Assembly (NCBI GenBank): GCA_934662505.1
Contig: CAKUKE010000012.1
Coordinates: forward strand, 5,203 to 69,202
From: an uncultured Clostridia bacterium
GTDB lineage: Bacteria > Bacillota > Clostridia > Christensenellales > Aristaeellaceae
Direction of reading: 5' to 3'
Length of the DNA stretch: 64,000 nucleotides
The position numbers and the translations under genes are program-made. Each line of letters opens with the position of its first letter. The stretch's first letter is position 1. Below are positions 1-8,363 of this stretch, in pieces. Under the pieces are notes generated by a model. The model saw nothing but the letters and a program-made list of their open reading frames with translations, ran no database searches and was not told the origin of the DNA.

Positions 1-1
1 G

Positions 2-1414
2 GACGACCATTATTTCGGCGTCATCAAGCCCCGGGTGGCGGCCTTTATGACGGAATTGAACGAAGAACTGTGGAAGCTGGGCATTCTGGCCAAAACGGAG
101 CACAACGAGGTGGCGCCTTCCCAGCATGAACTGGCGCCCATTTACACCACCACCAACATTGCTACCGATCACAACCAGCTGACCATGGAAATGATGCAGA
201 AGATCGCTGCCCGGCACGGTCTGGTGTGTCTGCTGCACGAAAAGCCCTTTGCAGGCGTCAACGGCAGCGGCAAGCACAATAACTGGTCTCTTGCCACCGA
301 TACCGGCGTCAATCTGCTCAAGCCCGGTGAAACGCCCTATGAAAACGCGCAGTTCCTTCTGTTTCTGTGCGCCGTGCTGCAGGCGGTGGATGATTATCAG
401 GATCTTTTGCGCCTGTCTGTTGCCACAGCGGGCAACGATCACCGTCTGGGCGCCAACGAAGCGCCGCCCGCGGTGGTATCCATGTTCCTCGGCGATGAAC
501 TGACTGCCGTGCTGCAGGCCATCAAAAATGACGAGCCCTACAGCGCCGCCGAAAAAACGGTCATGAAGCTGGGCGCTCATGTGCTGCCAAAATTCATTCG
601 CGATACGACCGACCGCAACCGCACCTCCCCCTTCGCCTTTACCGGAAACAAATTTGAATTCCGCATGCTGGGCTCCTCCAACAGCATCGCCTGCGCCAAT
701 ATCATGCTCAATGCAGCGGTGGCCGAATCCCTGCGCCAGTATGCCGACCGGCTGGAAATGGCGAAGGACTTTGAAAAAACGCTTCATGATATGATGCGGG
801 AGATCATCCGCCGCCATGAACGCATCATTTTCAATGGAAACGGCTATGACGGCGCGTGGATCACGGAAGCGACTGAAAAACGGGGGTTGCTCCATCTGCG
901 CACAACGCCTGACGCCATGGAAGCGTTCCTGCTGCCGAAAAACGTGGACATGCTTACCGCGCACAAGGTATTCTCCAAGGCGGAAATTCAGTCCCGGTAT
1001 GAAATCATTCTGGAAAATTACTGCAAGACCGTCAACATTGAAGCGCTGACCATGGTGGACATGGCGCGCCGGGAGATCCTTCCTGCCGTGGAGGCCTATG
1101 CCGGCGATGTGGCAAACGCCTGCCGCAGAAAGCAGGAGGCCGTTCCCGGGCTGAGCGGGAAGTATGAACAGAAGCTGGTCACAAAACTGACCGCGCTGTC
1201 CGAGGAAATCGACGCCGCGACGGATGCGCTGGAAAACGTGCTCATCCGTCTGCGCACCGTTACCGATACGCCCGAATGCGCCGCTATTATCCGGGATGTG
1301 GTGCTTCAGAAAATGGCAGAGCTGCGGGTGGTGTGCGACGAAGCGGAAACGGTCACCGCCGAAAGCTATTGGCCATTTCCTACCTATGATGCGCTGCTTT
1401 TCGGCGTGAAATAA
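2..1414 (+). CDS. glnN: Type III glutamine synthetase, C-terminal part (5' end outside window)
   Basis: Catalyses ATP-dependent synthesis of glutamine from glutamate and ammonium in the cytoplasm. The frame is open from base 2 (reading DDHYFGVIKPRVAAFM) with no start, so the N-terminus lies upstream; 470 residues of a family usually about 700 long are present. GSIII-typical stretches are visible: NEVAPSQHELAPIY, the VNGSGKHNNWS nucleotide/substrate region, and GANEAPPAVVS. The C-terminus (YWPFPTYDALLF) is typical of the family. A strong hairpin terminator follows 14 bases after the stop, so this ends a transcription unit. An internal GTG at 35 would cut into conserved sequence and is not the start. 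Confidence 0.95.
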   Translation, partial: DDHYFGVIKPRVAAFMTELNEELWKLGILAKTEHNEVAPSQHELAPIYTTTNIATDHNQLTMEMMQKIAARHGLVCLLHEKPFAGVNGSGKHNNWSLATDTGVNLLKPGETPYENAQFLLFLCAVLQAVDDYQDLLRLSVATAGNDHRLGANEAPPAVVSMFLGDELTAVLQAIKNDEPYSAAEKTVMKLGAHVLPKFIRDTTDRNRTSPFAFTGNKFEFRMLGSSNSIACANIMLNAAVAESLRQYADRLEMAKDFEKTLHDMMREIIRRHERIIFNGNGYDGAWITEATEKRGLLHLRTTPDAMEAFLLPKNVDMLTAHKVFSKAEIQSRYEIILENYCKTVNIEALTMVDMARREILPAVEAYAGDVANACRRKQEAVPGLSGKYEQKLVTKLTALSEEIDAATDALENVLIRLRTVTDTPECAAIIRDVVLQKMAELRVVCDEAETVTAESYWPFPTYDALLFGVK

Positions 1415-1427
1415 GATGATTCAGGTA

Positions 1428-1459
1428 CAGAAAAGAGAACCGGCGGGTTCTCTTTTCTG
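1428..1459 (+). terminator. Rho-independent terminator after glnN
   Basis: Perfect 14-bp stem (CAGAAAAGAGAACC pairing with GGTTCTCTTTTCTG) with a 4-base GGCG loop, just after the glnN stop. The pyrimidine-rich tail is short. Confidence 0.8.
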
Positions 1460-1518
1460 CCGTTCAAGCCGCGGTGCCTGCACCTTGCGCGCAGGAAGGC
1501 GCGGCGGCTCAGATCGCT

Positions 1519-1567
1519 GAAATGCGCACCTGTGCTCCTGACTGGAGATGAGCCGGTCGCGCATTTC
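1519..1567. repeat. 9-bp inverted repeat before the ABC operon
   Basis: GAAATGCGC at 1519-1527 and its exact complement GCGCATTTC at 1559-1567 are separated by 31 bases, and the second arm ends 3 bases before the GGAGGG ribosome-binding site of the next gene. It could be a regulator operator or a leader hairpin sequestering the ribosome-binding site region. No clear sigma-A promoter was seen in 1460-1583. Confidence 0.5.
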
Positions 1568-1583
1568 GTATGGAGGGAAAGCC

Positions 1584-2549
1584 ATGAAGCCGTCTCATTC
1601 GCGTTATCGCACGGCGCGCCGGCTGCTGCTGTTCTGGACGCTGTTTATCGGGCTTGGCGCGCTCGCCGGCGGCGCCGCCATGCTGATTGACCCTACCGGC
1701 GAAGCGGTAGGGATGGCCTCCATGCTGCCTTATTTTCAGGTGTTGCCCTTTGCGGATCGCCTGTTTCAGGACTTGACTTTTTCCGGCATTGCGCTGATTG
1801 CGGTCAATGGGCTGACCAACCTTGCGGCTGCCGGGCTCCTGCTGAAGAAAAAGCCGGCTGGCGCCTGGCTAGGCGGGCTGTTCGGTGTTACGCTGATGCT
1901 GTGGATCTGCATCCAGTTTTACATGTTTCCTCTGAATTTCATGTCCACGATCTACTTTGTTTTCGGCCTGTGTCAGGCTGCAACAGGATGGGCTGCCTGC
2001 GTTTTTCAGCGGCAGGAGGCCTTCTGCGTTTCGCCGGAGCAGTTTCAGAATGTCGGTTCCGATCCGACGCGGCTGGTCGTTTTCTTTTCCAGAATGGGGT
2101 ACGTCAAGGCAAAGGCCTATGAGGAAGCGGACAAAACGGGCGCAGAGATCTATGAAATCCGCGCGACGGAAAGGACGGACGGTACGGTCGGCTTCTGGTG
2201 GTGCGGACGGCACGGTATGCACCGCTGGGAGATGCCCATCGTGCCGCCGGATGTGAACCTGACCGCCTATGACCATATCACCCTCTGCGCGCCCATCTGG
2301 GTGTTTTCGCTGGCCGCTCCGGTCCGACGGTTTTGCCGGGAAGCAGCCGGGCAAATAAGAGAGGCCGACTACGTGCTGGTGCATCACACGAAGGGCCGGT
2401 ATGAAAACGCTGCGCTGGAAATGGATCGGCTGCTGGGCATCCGGCATACGGCGCTTCGCAGCGTTGTGTGCAGGATGGGCAGGTTCCGCGATGTGCCTGC
2501 CCGCAGCACTGCATCCTTCCAACAGGCATCCACAGGAGAAAAGCCATGA
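1584..2549 (+). CDS. Integral membrane protein with C-terminal flavodoxin-like domain
   Basis: A 321-residue protein. The N-terminal half has about four hydrophobic membrane segments (roughly residues 12-35, 55-80, 85-110 and 112-135). The C-terminal half resembles a flavodoxin-like fold: a beta strand followed by an FMN-loop-like FFSRMGYVKAKAYEEA, then CAPIWVFSLAAPVRRF and YVLVHHTKGRYENAA. The ATG at 1584 is chosen because GGAGGG lies 7 bases upstream; an in-frame start at 1548 has no ribosome-binding site. The stop overlaps the ATG of the ABC ATPase (ATGA), so the genes are translationally coupled and the protein may serve the transporter. FMN binding and any redox role are inferred; no specific function is recognised. 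Confidence 0.75.
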   Translation: MKPSHSRYRTARRLLLFWTLFIGLGALAGGAAMLIDPTGEAVGMASMLPYFQVLPFADRLFQDLTFSGIALIAVNGLTNLAAAGLLLKKKPAGAWLGGLFGVTLMLWICIQFYMFPLNFMSTIYFVFGLCQAATGWAACVFQRQEAFCVSPEQFQNVGSDPTRLVVFFSRMGYVKAKAYEEADKTGAEIYEIRATERTDGTVGFWWCGRHGMHRWEMPIVPPDVNLTAYDHITLCAPIWVFSLAAPVRRFCREAAGQIREADYVLVHHTKGRYENAALEMDRLLGIRHTALRSVVCRMGRFRDVPARSTASFQQASTGEKP

Positions 2550-3460
2550 GAGACATGATCTGCATCACCCATCTTCAAAAAAGGTTCGGCGACATTCACG
2601 CTGTAAACGATCTGAGCTTCCGGGTCAGAGAGGGCGAACTGTTCGCTTTTTTAGGCGTGAACGGCGCGGGGAAATCGACGACCATCAACATTCTGTGCGG
2701 TCAGCTGCCCAGAGACGGAGGCACTGTTGAAATCTGCGGCATGCGGCCGGAGGAACATCCGGAAGCCGTCCGGCGTTGTCTGGGCGTGGTGTTTCAGAAT
2801 TCTGCGCTGGACAGAGAACTGACGGTTCGGGAAAATCTGGAAAGCAGGGCGGCGCTCTACGGCATTCGGGGCGCGGCTTTCCGGCAGCGTCTTTATGAAC
2901 TGGCGCAGCAGCTGGATTTTGAGACCCTGCTGAAAAGACCGCTTGGTAAACTGTCCGGTGGTCAGCGCCGGCGTATCGATATTGCCCGCGCGCTGCTCCA
3001 TGATCCCAGGATTCTGATTCTGGACGAGCCCACGACAGGGCTGGATCCGCAGACCCGTACGCTGTTGTGGCGCGTCATCGGCGAGATGCGCCGTCAGAAA
3101 GGACTGACGGTGTTCCTCACGACCCACTATATGGAAGAAGCTGCCGACGCGGACAATGTCGTCATTCTTGAACACGGTCAGATTGTTGCCGAGGGAACGC
3201 CTCTGACGCTGAAAAACACCTATACAGGCGACTTTATTACGCTGTATGGTGCGACTGAAGCGGAAGTAAAAATGCTTCAGGCGCCCTATACCGTGCTTCC
3301 CGGCGCTTTCAGGGTGTCGGTACCCTCCACGCAGGCCGCCACCGATATGATCCTGCGTCACCCGGAGGTATTCAGAGATTATGAGATTGTCAAGGGAAAA
3401 ATGGACGATGTGTTTCTGGCCGTGACCGGCCGCAAACTGGAGGGAGGCGAAGCAAAATGA
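2546..3460 (+). CDS. ABC exporter ATP-binding protein (DrrA/CcmA-like)
   Basis: A 304-residue ATPase subunit of an ABC-2 type exporter. Visible motifs are Walker A GVNGAGKST (about residue 38), Q-loop FQNS, signature LSGGQRRR (about 138), Walker B ILILDEPTTGLDP, and the H-loop TTHYMEEA. The C-terminal 80 residues form the accessory domain seen in DrrA-type ATPases. Start is the ATG at 2546 with GGAGAA upstream, overlapping the preceding stop by 4 bases; it likewise overlaps the permease start by 4 bases. Known members export drugs, polysaccharides or lipids; the substrate here is unknown. Confidence 0.93.
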   Translation: MRDMICITHLQKRFGDIHAVNDLSFRVREGELFAFLGVNGAGKSTTINILCGQLPRDGGTVEICGMRPEEHPEAVRRCLGVVFQNSALDRELTVRENLESRAALYGIRGAAFRQRLYELAQQLDFETLLKRPLGKLSGGQRRRIDIARALLHDPRILILDEPTTGLDPQTRTLLWRVIGEMRRQKGLTVFLTTHYMEEAADADNVVILEHGQIVAEGTPLTLKNTYTGDFITLYGATEAEVKMLQAPYTVLPGAFRVSVPSTQAATDMILRHPEVFRDYEIVKGKMDDVFLAVTGRKLEGGEAK

Positions 3461-4359
3461 CGGGGCTCCTTGCACTGGTCAGACGCAACATCAAACTGTA
3501 TTTTAAAGATAAGGGCATGTTTTTTTCATCGCTGATCACGCCGGTCATCCTGCTGGTGCTTTACGCTACTTTTTTAAGAAAAGTCTATGACGATTCCTTT
3601 CGCTCTGCGCTGGCAGCCGCTCAGGCTTCCATCCCGAACGACGTGATCGCCGGGTGCGCAGGCGGTCAGCTCGTCTCCTCGCTGCTGGCGGTCAGCTGCA
3701 TAACGGTGGCCTTCTGCTCCAACCTGCTGACAATCCGGGATAAGACCAGCGGCGCCCGGCAGGATCTGACCGTTTCCCCTGTCCGCCCCGGCGTGCTGGC
3801 GCTGGGCTACTACCTTTCTACCCTGCTGTCCACCCTCATCATCAATTTCTTTGCGCTGGCCATCTGTCTTGGCTATCTTGGTCTCACAGGCTGGTTCATG
3901 ACGGCGGCGGACGTTGCTGCCGTGACGCTGGATGTGTTTCTGCTCTCCATGTTCGGAACCGCGCTTTCCTCCTGCGTCAACTTTTTTCTGTCTACAGACG
4001 GCCAGTCCTCTGCGGTGGGTACCGTTGTCAGCGCAGGATACGGCTTCATTTGCGGCGCGTACATGCCTATTTCCAGCTTCGGAGCAGGGCTGCAGAAAGC
4101 GCTGTCCTTTCTGCCCGGCACCTACGGTACCAGTCTGCTGCGCAACCATGCGCTGAGGGGCGTATTCCGGAAAATGGCGGCGCTCGGCATTCCGGAGCAG
4201 GCTATTTCTGCCGTTCGGGAAGGGGTGGACTGCAGCTTCTCCTTCCTTGGAACGCCTGTGGACGTCCCGAGCATGTATGCAGTCCTGACGGGCAGCATTC
4301 TCGTGCTCATTGCCGTGTATGTTGCGCTCAACATGCTTTCCCGCAAAGGCCGTTCCTGA
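3457..4359 (+). CDS. ABC-2 type transporter permease
   Basis: A 300-residue membrane subunit pairing with the ATPase just upstream. It begins with a cytosolic helix (LVRRNIKLYFKDKGMFFSSLITP), then about six hydrophobic segments around residues 25-42, 62-85, 105-130, 140-165, 175-200 and 275-295, with a large extracytoplasmic loop before the last. This layout matches the ABC2_membrane family. ATGA overlap with the ATPase indicates coupling. It is the last gene of the unit and is followed by a bidirectional hairpin. Substrate unknown. Confidence 0.9.
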   Translation: MTGLLALVRRNIKLYFKDKGMFFSSLITPVILLVLYATFLRKVYDDSFRSALAAAQASIPNDVIAGCAGGQLVSSLLAVSCITVAFCSNLLTIRDKTSGARQDLTVSPVRPGVLALGYYLSTLLSTLIINFFALAICLGYLGLTGWFMTAADVAAVTLDVFLLSMFGTALSSCVNFFLSTDGQSSAVGTVVSAGYGFICGAYMPISSFGAGLQKALSFLPGTYGTSLLRNHALRGVFRKMAALGIPEQAISAVREGVDCSFSFLGTPVDVPSMYAVLTGSILVLIAVYVALNMLSRKGRS

Positions 4360-4382
4360 ATCCCGTGCAGGGAACGCAAATA

Positions 4383-4411
4383 AAATGCCGGAGGAATCAC
4401 CTCCGGCATTT
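4383..4411. terminator. Bidirectional terminator between convergent genes
   Basis: 12-bp GC-rich stem (AAATGCCGGAGG with its complement) around a 5-base loop, with A-rich and T-rich flanks, between the plus-strand permease and the minus-strand isomerase-like gene. Confidence 0.8.
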
Positions 4412-4450
4412 ATTGTTTCACCCCGCAGGGACAGAAAATGTAAAGATCCG

Positions 4451-5419
4451 TCAGGCCCAGTACATGTCGCCGGGCGTCGTGGTCATCATGACGTCCTGCA
4501 TCAGACGGATGGCCTTGGTGAGGCCTTCTTCGCCGCTCATCAGACCGTCCTCATGCTCGATGGAAACCGGACCTTCATAACCGGCCAGACGCAGCGCGCT
4601 GACGAAGTCCTTCCACATTTTTTCATCGTGACCGTACCCCACGGTGCGGAAGATCCACGACCGTTCGCGCACTTTGGTAAAGTTCTTGGTATCCAGCACA
4701 CCGTTATGGGCGATATTGAACTGGTTCAGCGCAGTATCCTTGGCATGAATGAAATGGATCGCGTCGCCGCCCAGATAACGAACCGCTTCGCAGGGATCGA
4801 TGCCCTGCCAGAACAGATGGCTGGGATCCAGATTCGCGCCCAGCGTAGGACCTACCGCCTCGCGGATGCGGAGCATCGTTTCGGGGTTGTACACGCAGAA
4901 GCCGGGGTGCATTTCAAAGGCGATCTTGTAAATGCCGTGATCGTTGGCAAAGGCGGCCATCTTTTTCCAGTAAGGGATCAGCACTTCGTTCCACTGGTAA
5001 TCCAGAATGGCAGGGTAATCCTGCGGCCATGCACAGGTGACCCAGTTGGGCGTTTTGTCATCCTTGCTGCCGCCCGGGCAGCCGGAGAAGGTGACGACCC
5101 GGTCTACCCCCAGCTTTTCAGCCAGCAGAATGGCGTTTACAAAGTCGTCTTCGTATTTCCTGGCCTGCGCCTTGTCGGGATGCACCGCGTTGCCATGCGC
5201 GGACAGCGCGCTGATCTCCATGTTGTACTTTTTAAAGGTATCTTTAAATTCCTGCAGCTTTTTTTCATCGTGCAGCAGCACCTCCGGGTCGCAGTGCGCT
5301 TTGCCCGGGAAACCGCCGCAGCCAATTTCCACCGCGTGTACGCCGCGGTCGCTGAGAAACTTGAGCGCTTCGTCCAGAGAACGGTCGCCCAACGCCACTG
5401 CCAGAACGGATAATTTCAT
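4451..5419 (-). CDS. Sugar phosphate isomerase/epimerase, AP-endonuclease-2-like TIM barrel
   Basis: A 322-residue protein of the xylose-isomerase-like TIM-barrel superfamily. Family-typical pieces are the N-terminal strand with GVHAVEIGCGGFPG, SALSAHGNAVHPD, the metal-ligand Glu/His region FEMHPGF, GANLDPSHLFWQG, FIHAKDT, and SIEHEDGLMS near the end. Such proteins isomerise or epimerise sugars or inositols using a divalent metal; the substrate cannot be read from sequence. The start at 5419 has GGAGGGAAGAAA directly upstream and overlaps the stop of the methyltransferase gene (ATGA), so it is the last gene of the minus-strand unit. Confidence 0.88.
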   Translation of the reverse strand: MKLSVLAVALGDRSLDEALKFLSDRGVHAVEIGCGGFPGKAHCDPEVLLHDEKKLQEFKDTFKKYNMEISALSAHGNAVHPDKAQARKYEDDFVNAILLAEKLGVDRVVTFSGCPGGSKDDKTPNWVTCAWPQDYPAILDYQWNEVLIPYWKKMAAFANDHGIYKIAFEMHPGFCVYNPETMLRIREAVGPTLGANLDPSHLFWQGIDPCEAVRYLGGDAIHFIHAKDTALNQFNIAHNGVLDTKNFTKVRERSWIFRTVGYGHDEKMWKDFVSALRLAGYEGPVSIEHEDGLMSGEEGLTKAIRLMQDVMMTTTPGDMYWA

Positions 5420-6015
5420 TTTTCTTCCCTCCGTAATGGGGTCTCCTGACGCTGAATGACAAAGCATTCCGGCGCACCGGGCCCCGCATTGATAAAGGAT
5501 TGCCTGAGTACATTATAACCCTGCGGCGGTAATTGTGCAAGGTATTCCGTCAGAAACGTTCTTTCTTCTTCCCCGGCCGCATGCCCCGGATAAACGCAGA
5601 CGGTGCACACCCCCATAGGCGACAGCAGCAAAAGCGCGGCGCTCACCGCTTCAAAGGTGGTCGACCAACGGGTGGTGACGGTCTTGTCGCCGCCCGGCAG
5701 CCAGCCCAGATTGAACGCGACGACCCGCACGGGCGTATGAACATATTCTGCCATATGCTCATGACCGTCGCAAATCAGGTCGACGCGACTCTCCAAATGT
5801 GCGTCCCGCAGCCGGGCGCCTGTCATCTCCAGCGCCTGCTGCTGCACGTCAAAGGCGTAAACATGCCCCTCCGCGCCAACCAGGCCGGCCAGCAGACAGG
5901 TGTCATGACCGTTGCCCATGGTGGCGTCCACCACCGTGTCGCCCGGACGCACCGCTTGTTTCCATACATCCGCCGCCAGAAAACGGGCGGAACGCAATAC
6001 ATACGCTTCGCTCAT
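5416..6015 (-). CDS. mnmM: Class I SAM methyltransferase, MnmM/YtqB family
   Basis: A 199-residue protein with the SAM-binding motif VDATMGNGHDTCLLAGLVG (about residue 28), followed by YAFDVQQQAL and the family-typical FNLGWLPGGDK. The YtqB family (formerly 'putative rRNA methylase') is now known as MnmM, which methylates the aminomethyl group at wobble uridine 34 of certain tRNAs in Gram-positives. Length fits (about 190). It is coupled by ATGA overlaps both to rluB upstream and to the TIM-barrel gene downstream, so it sits in an RNA-modification pair with rluB. The tRNA substrate is inferred from the family. Confidence 0.85.
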   Translation of the reverse strand: MSEAYVLRSARFLAADVWKQAVRPGDTVVDATMGNGHDTCLLAGLVGAEGHVYAFDVQQQALEMTGARLRDAHLESRVDLICDGHEHMAEYVHTPVRVVAFNLGWLPGGDKTVTTRWSTTFEAVSAALLLLSPMGVCTVCVYPGHAAGEEERTFLTEYLAQLPPQGYNVLRQSFINAGPGAPECFVIQRQETPLRREEK

Positions 6016-6719
6016 ACGGACGCCCTGAGCCGTTTCACTTCATCCGGGCGCAGCTCGCGCCACGCGCCGCGGGGCAGGTCGCCCAGATCCAGACAGCCAA
6101 AGCGCACCCGCCTGAGCATCAGCACCTTATGTCCGACGGCCTCGAACATGCGGCGTACCTGACGGTTGCGCCCTTCGTGAATGGTTACCAGCACCACCGT
6201 GGCAAAGGTCTCTTTTTTGATGATGCGTACCTTGGCCGGAGAAGTCATATGGTCGTCCAGCATCACGCCCTGACGGAGCGCCCGAACGCTTTCCAGAGAC
6301 AGGTCGCCCGTCACCCGCGCCAGATACCCCTTGTCCACCTCGTTGCTGGGGTGCATCATTTTATCGGCCAGTTCTCCGTCGTTGGTCAGCAAAAGCAGCC
6401 CTTCGCTGTCAAAGTCCAGCCGCCCTACCGGGTAAAGCCGAACAGGATAATCCCGAAAATGATCCATCACCGTGGGCCGCCCTTCCGGGTCGGACACGGT
6501 GGTCACCTCGCCGATGGGCTTGTGGTAGAGCAGATACTTTTTTTCAGTTTCCAGCCGGACGGGCTTGCCGTTTACGCAGACCGCGTCGCCTTCCGCCACC
6601 TGAACGCCCATTTCAGTGATGACCCGTCCGTTGACGGATACCTGACCGGCCGCGATCATCTCCTCCGCATGTCTGCGGCTGGCAACGCCGCACTGCGCCA
6701 GATACTTCTGTAACCGCAT
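6012..6719 (-). CDS. rluB: 23S rRNA pseudouridine synthase, RluB/RsuA family
   Basis: A 235-residue enzyme that isomerises a specific uridine in 23S rRNA to pseudouridine. An N-terminal S4 RNA-binding domain (MRLQKYLAQCGVASRRHAEEMI) is followed by the catalytic domain with the family signature GRLDFDSEGLLLLTND, whose Asp is the catalytic residue, and the C-terminal IHEGRNRQVRRMF. Length matches RluB-type enzymes. In Clostridia and Bacilli rluB commonly lies beside dacB/dacF and ytfJ homologues, as here. The exact rRNA position is not determined by sequence alone. Confidence 0.93.
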   Translation of the reverse strand: MRLQKYLAQCGVASRRHAEEMIAAGQVSVNGRVITEMGVQVAEGDAVCVNGKPVRLETEKKYLLYHKPIGEVTTVSDPEGRPTVMDHFRDYPVRLYPVGRLDFDSEGLLLLTNDGELADKMMHPSNEVDKGYLARVTGDLSLESVRALRQGVMLDDHMTSPAKVRIIKKETFATVVLVTIHEGRNRQVRRMFEAVGHKVLMLRRVRFGCLDLGDLPRGAWRELRPDEVKRLRASV

Positions 6720-6743
6720 CGTTTTCTCTCCTGTTTTTATATT

Positions 6744-6827
6744 TCAGCTTCTTTTGAATGCCATTCCCAGCCATAGCAAGGCGCCGAGACAGGCAAGCAC
6801 CGCCAGCGCGTACTGCCAGCGGGGATC
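6744..6827 (-). other. Out-of-frame membrane-anchor-like segment after the carboxypeptidase stop
   Basis: Starting one base into the stop codon of the carboxypeptidase gene, the +1 frame reads 27 codons (DPRWQYALAVLACLGALLWL then GMAFKRS) to a TGA at 6746-6744. It is a hydrophobic helix followed by basic residues, just what a C-terminal membrane anchor looks like. It has no start codon or ribosome-binding site of its own. A one-base indel, a natural frameshift mutation or recoding would fuse it to the enzyme. Confidence 0.5.
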
Positions 6828-7935
6828 AAGTGTCCGGAAGCCCCGGCCATCCTTCAAGGACGGTACGGAGGAAGAAGCGAAAAGACGCCTCAGGCACATC
6901 CTGCGCCGCCCGCAGCGCCACCCGGTCGATCTCTTCTCCGTTGTCCAGCGCTACCGCCTGTCCGATCACGTCCCCGCGGCGAATGCCGGCGGCCACGGTC
7001 TCCGGCAATTCCAGCCGTACCTCCGGCCACAACCCGCGCAGCATGGGCACCGACAGCGCCCGTTCTGCGTACGCATCCACCTTCGTCGTTTCTCCGCCCG
7101 TCACCTGCACGCTGGCGGCGCTTTGCCCCGCCCGAAGAACCGTGACGAGCCCATACTGTTCAAACACATTGTCCAGCAGACGGGCGGCTTCGTTGAACCA
7201 GTCCGGGCAGTTGAGCACCACGCCGATGAGTTCCATTCCGTCCCGCGCCGCGGAAAAAACAAGACATCTTCCCGCTTTGGCCGTATAGCCGGTTTTAATG
7301 CCGGTTGCACCGTCATAGGAGGAAAGCAGCCGGTTTTTGTTGGTCACCACCCGGGAATAGTCATGCGCCGCCCATGGCAGATACGCTTTTCGGGTGGATA
7401 CGATGGTACGGAACGCTTCCAGATCCATGGCCTTTCGTGCGATGAGCGCCATATCCCACGCCGTGGTGTGATGTGCTGCGTTCGGCAGACCATGGGGCGT
7501 TGCGAACACGGTGTTCTCGCACCCCAGTTCTTCCGCCCGTTCGGTCATCATACGGCAGAAGTTTTCCACCGTCCCGCCGACGTGCTCCGCGATGGCGACT
7601 GCCGCGTCGTTGCCGCTGGCCAGCATCAGGCCGTAGAGCATCTGCTCCATGGTCAGGCTTTCTCCTTCGGCCAGATAAATGCTGGTGCCGGGCACGCCGA
7701 AAGCGTTTCGGCCTGCGGTCACCGTTTCATCCAGCGAAGCATTTTCCAGCGCAATCAGCGCGGTCATGACCTTTGTCGTAGACGCCATGGGAAGCGCTTC
7801 GTGGGCGTTATGCGCATACAGCACCCGTCCCGTGTTTCTTTCGATCACAATGGAGGAACGGGACGTATCTGCCAGCGCACCTCCATTATACAGGAGAACA
7901 GCTGCAAATAAAAGTCCCCCCAGCAGTCTTTTCAT
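6826..7935 (-). CDS. dacF: D-alanyl-D-alanine carboxypeptidase (PBP5-like, DacF/DacB group)
   Basis: A secreted 369-residue serine penicillin-binding protein that trims the terminal D-Ala of peptidoglycan stem peptides. It has a signal peptide (about residues 1-22), the active-site SxxK as ASTTK (about residue 52), SGN (about 108), and KTG as GIKTGYTAKAG (about 217), then the small beta-rich C-terminal PBP5 domain. It ends GWPGLPDT without an amphipathic or membrane anchor; a candidate anchor lies immediately downstream in another frame. The ATGA overlap with ytfJ upstream and rluB downstream suggests one operon, and the neighbourhood suggests a role in spore cortex or general wall maturation. 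Confidence 0.92.
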   Translation of the reverse strand: MKRLLGGLLFAAVLLYNGGALADTSRSSIVIERNTGRVLYAHNAHEALPMASTTKVMTALIALENASLDETVTAGRNAFGVPGTSIYLAEGESLTMEQMLYGLMLASGNDAAVAIAEHVGGTVENFCRMMTERAEELGCENTVFATPHGLPNAAHHTTAWDMALIARKAMDLEAFRTIVSTRKAYLPWAAHDYSRVVTNKNRLLSSYDGATGIKTGYTAKAGRCLVFSAARDGMELIGVVLNCPDWFNEAARLLDNVFEQYGLVTVLRAGQSAASVQVTGGETTKVDAYAERALSVPMLRGLWPEVRLELPETVAAGIRRGDVIGQAVALDNGEEIDRVALRAAQDVPEASFRFFLRTVLEGWPGLPDT

Positions 7936-8363
7936 GCCTGTGAACCGTCCTTTTTTTCACAGCCGGGCTTATTTTTTTCCTTATCAGAAGGAAACAACGC
8001 CTTCACGTCCTCCAGCAGCTTCGGCACGCAGTTCATCGCGCGCTCGGCCAGCGTCACATTTTGCGCAGGCAGCATGTATACGCCGTTTTCTCCAACCACC
8101 AGAAAACCGACGGGCTGTACGGATACGCCCGCGCCGGATCCGCCGGCAAAGGGCGCGCACGCCAGCGTCGCTTCCTGAATGGCATTTTTCGTGTCGTACT
8201 CGCCACCGCCGGAGACAAAACCGAAGGAAACCTTGGAAATGGGAATGATCGTATCCCCGCTGACGGCCTGAATGGGATCCCCCACCACCGTATTGACGTC
8301 TACCATGTCCTTCATGTTCTCCAGCGTGGTCTGCATCAGGTTTTCAATCGGGTGTTTATCCAT
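7932..8363 (-). CDS. ytfJ: GerW/YtfJ family sporulation protein
   Basis: A 143-residue protein of the GerW family, in Bacillus a spore protein important for germination. It opens with HPIENLMQTTLENMKDMVDVNTVVG and carries the family core IIPISKVSFGFVSGGGEY and the glycine-rich FAGGSGAGVSVQPVGFLVV. The start at 8363 is preceded by AAAGGAG; an earlier in-frame start lies inside the upstream gene. It overlaps the ytfI-like gene by 8 bases and the carboxypeptidase by 4. The role in spores is from the family, not shown here. Confidence 0.93.
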   Translation of the reverse strand: MDKHPIENLMQTTLENMKDMVDVNTVVGDPIQAVSGDTIIPISKVSFGFVSGGGEYDTKNAIQEATLACAPFAGGSGAGVSVQPVGFLVVGENGVYMLPAQNVTLAERAMNCVPKLLEDVKALFPSDKEKNKPGCEKKDGSQA

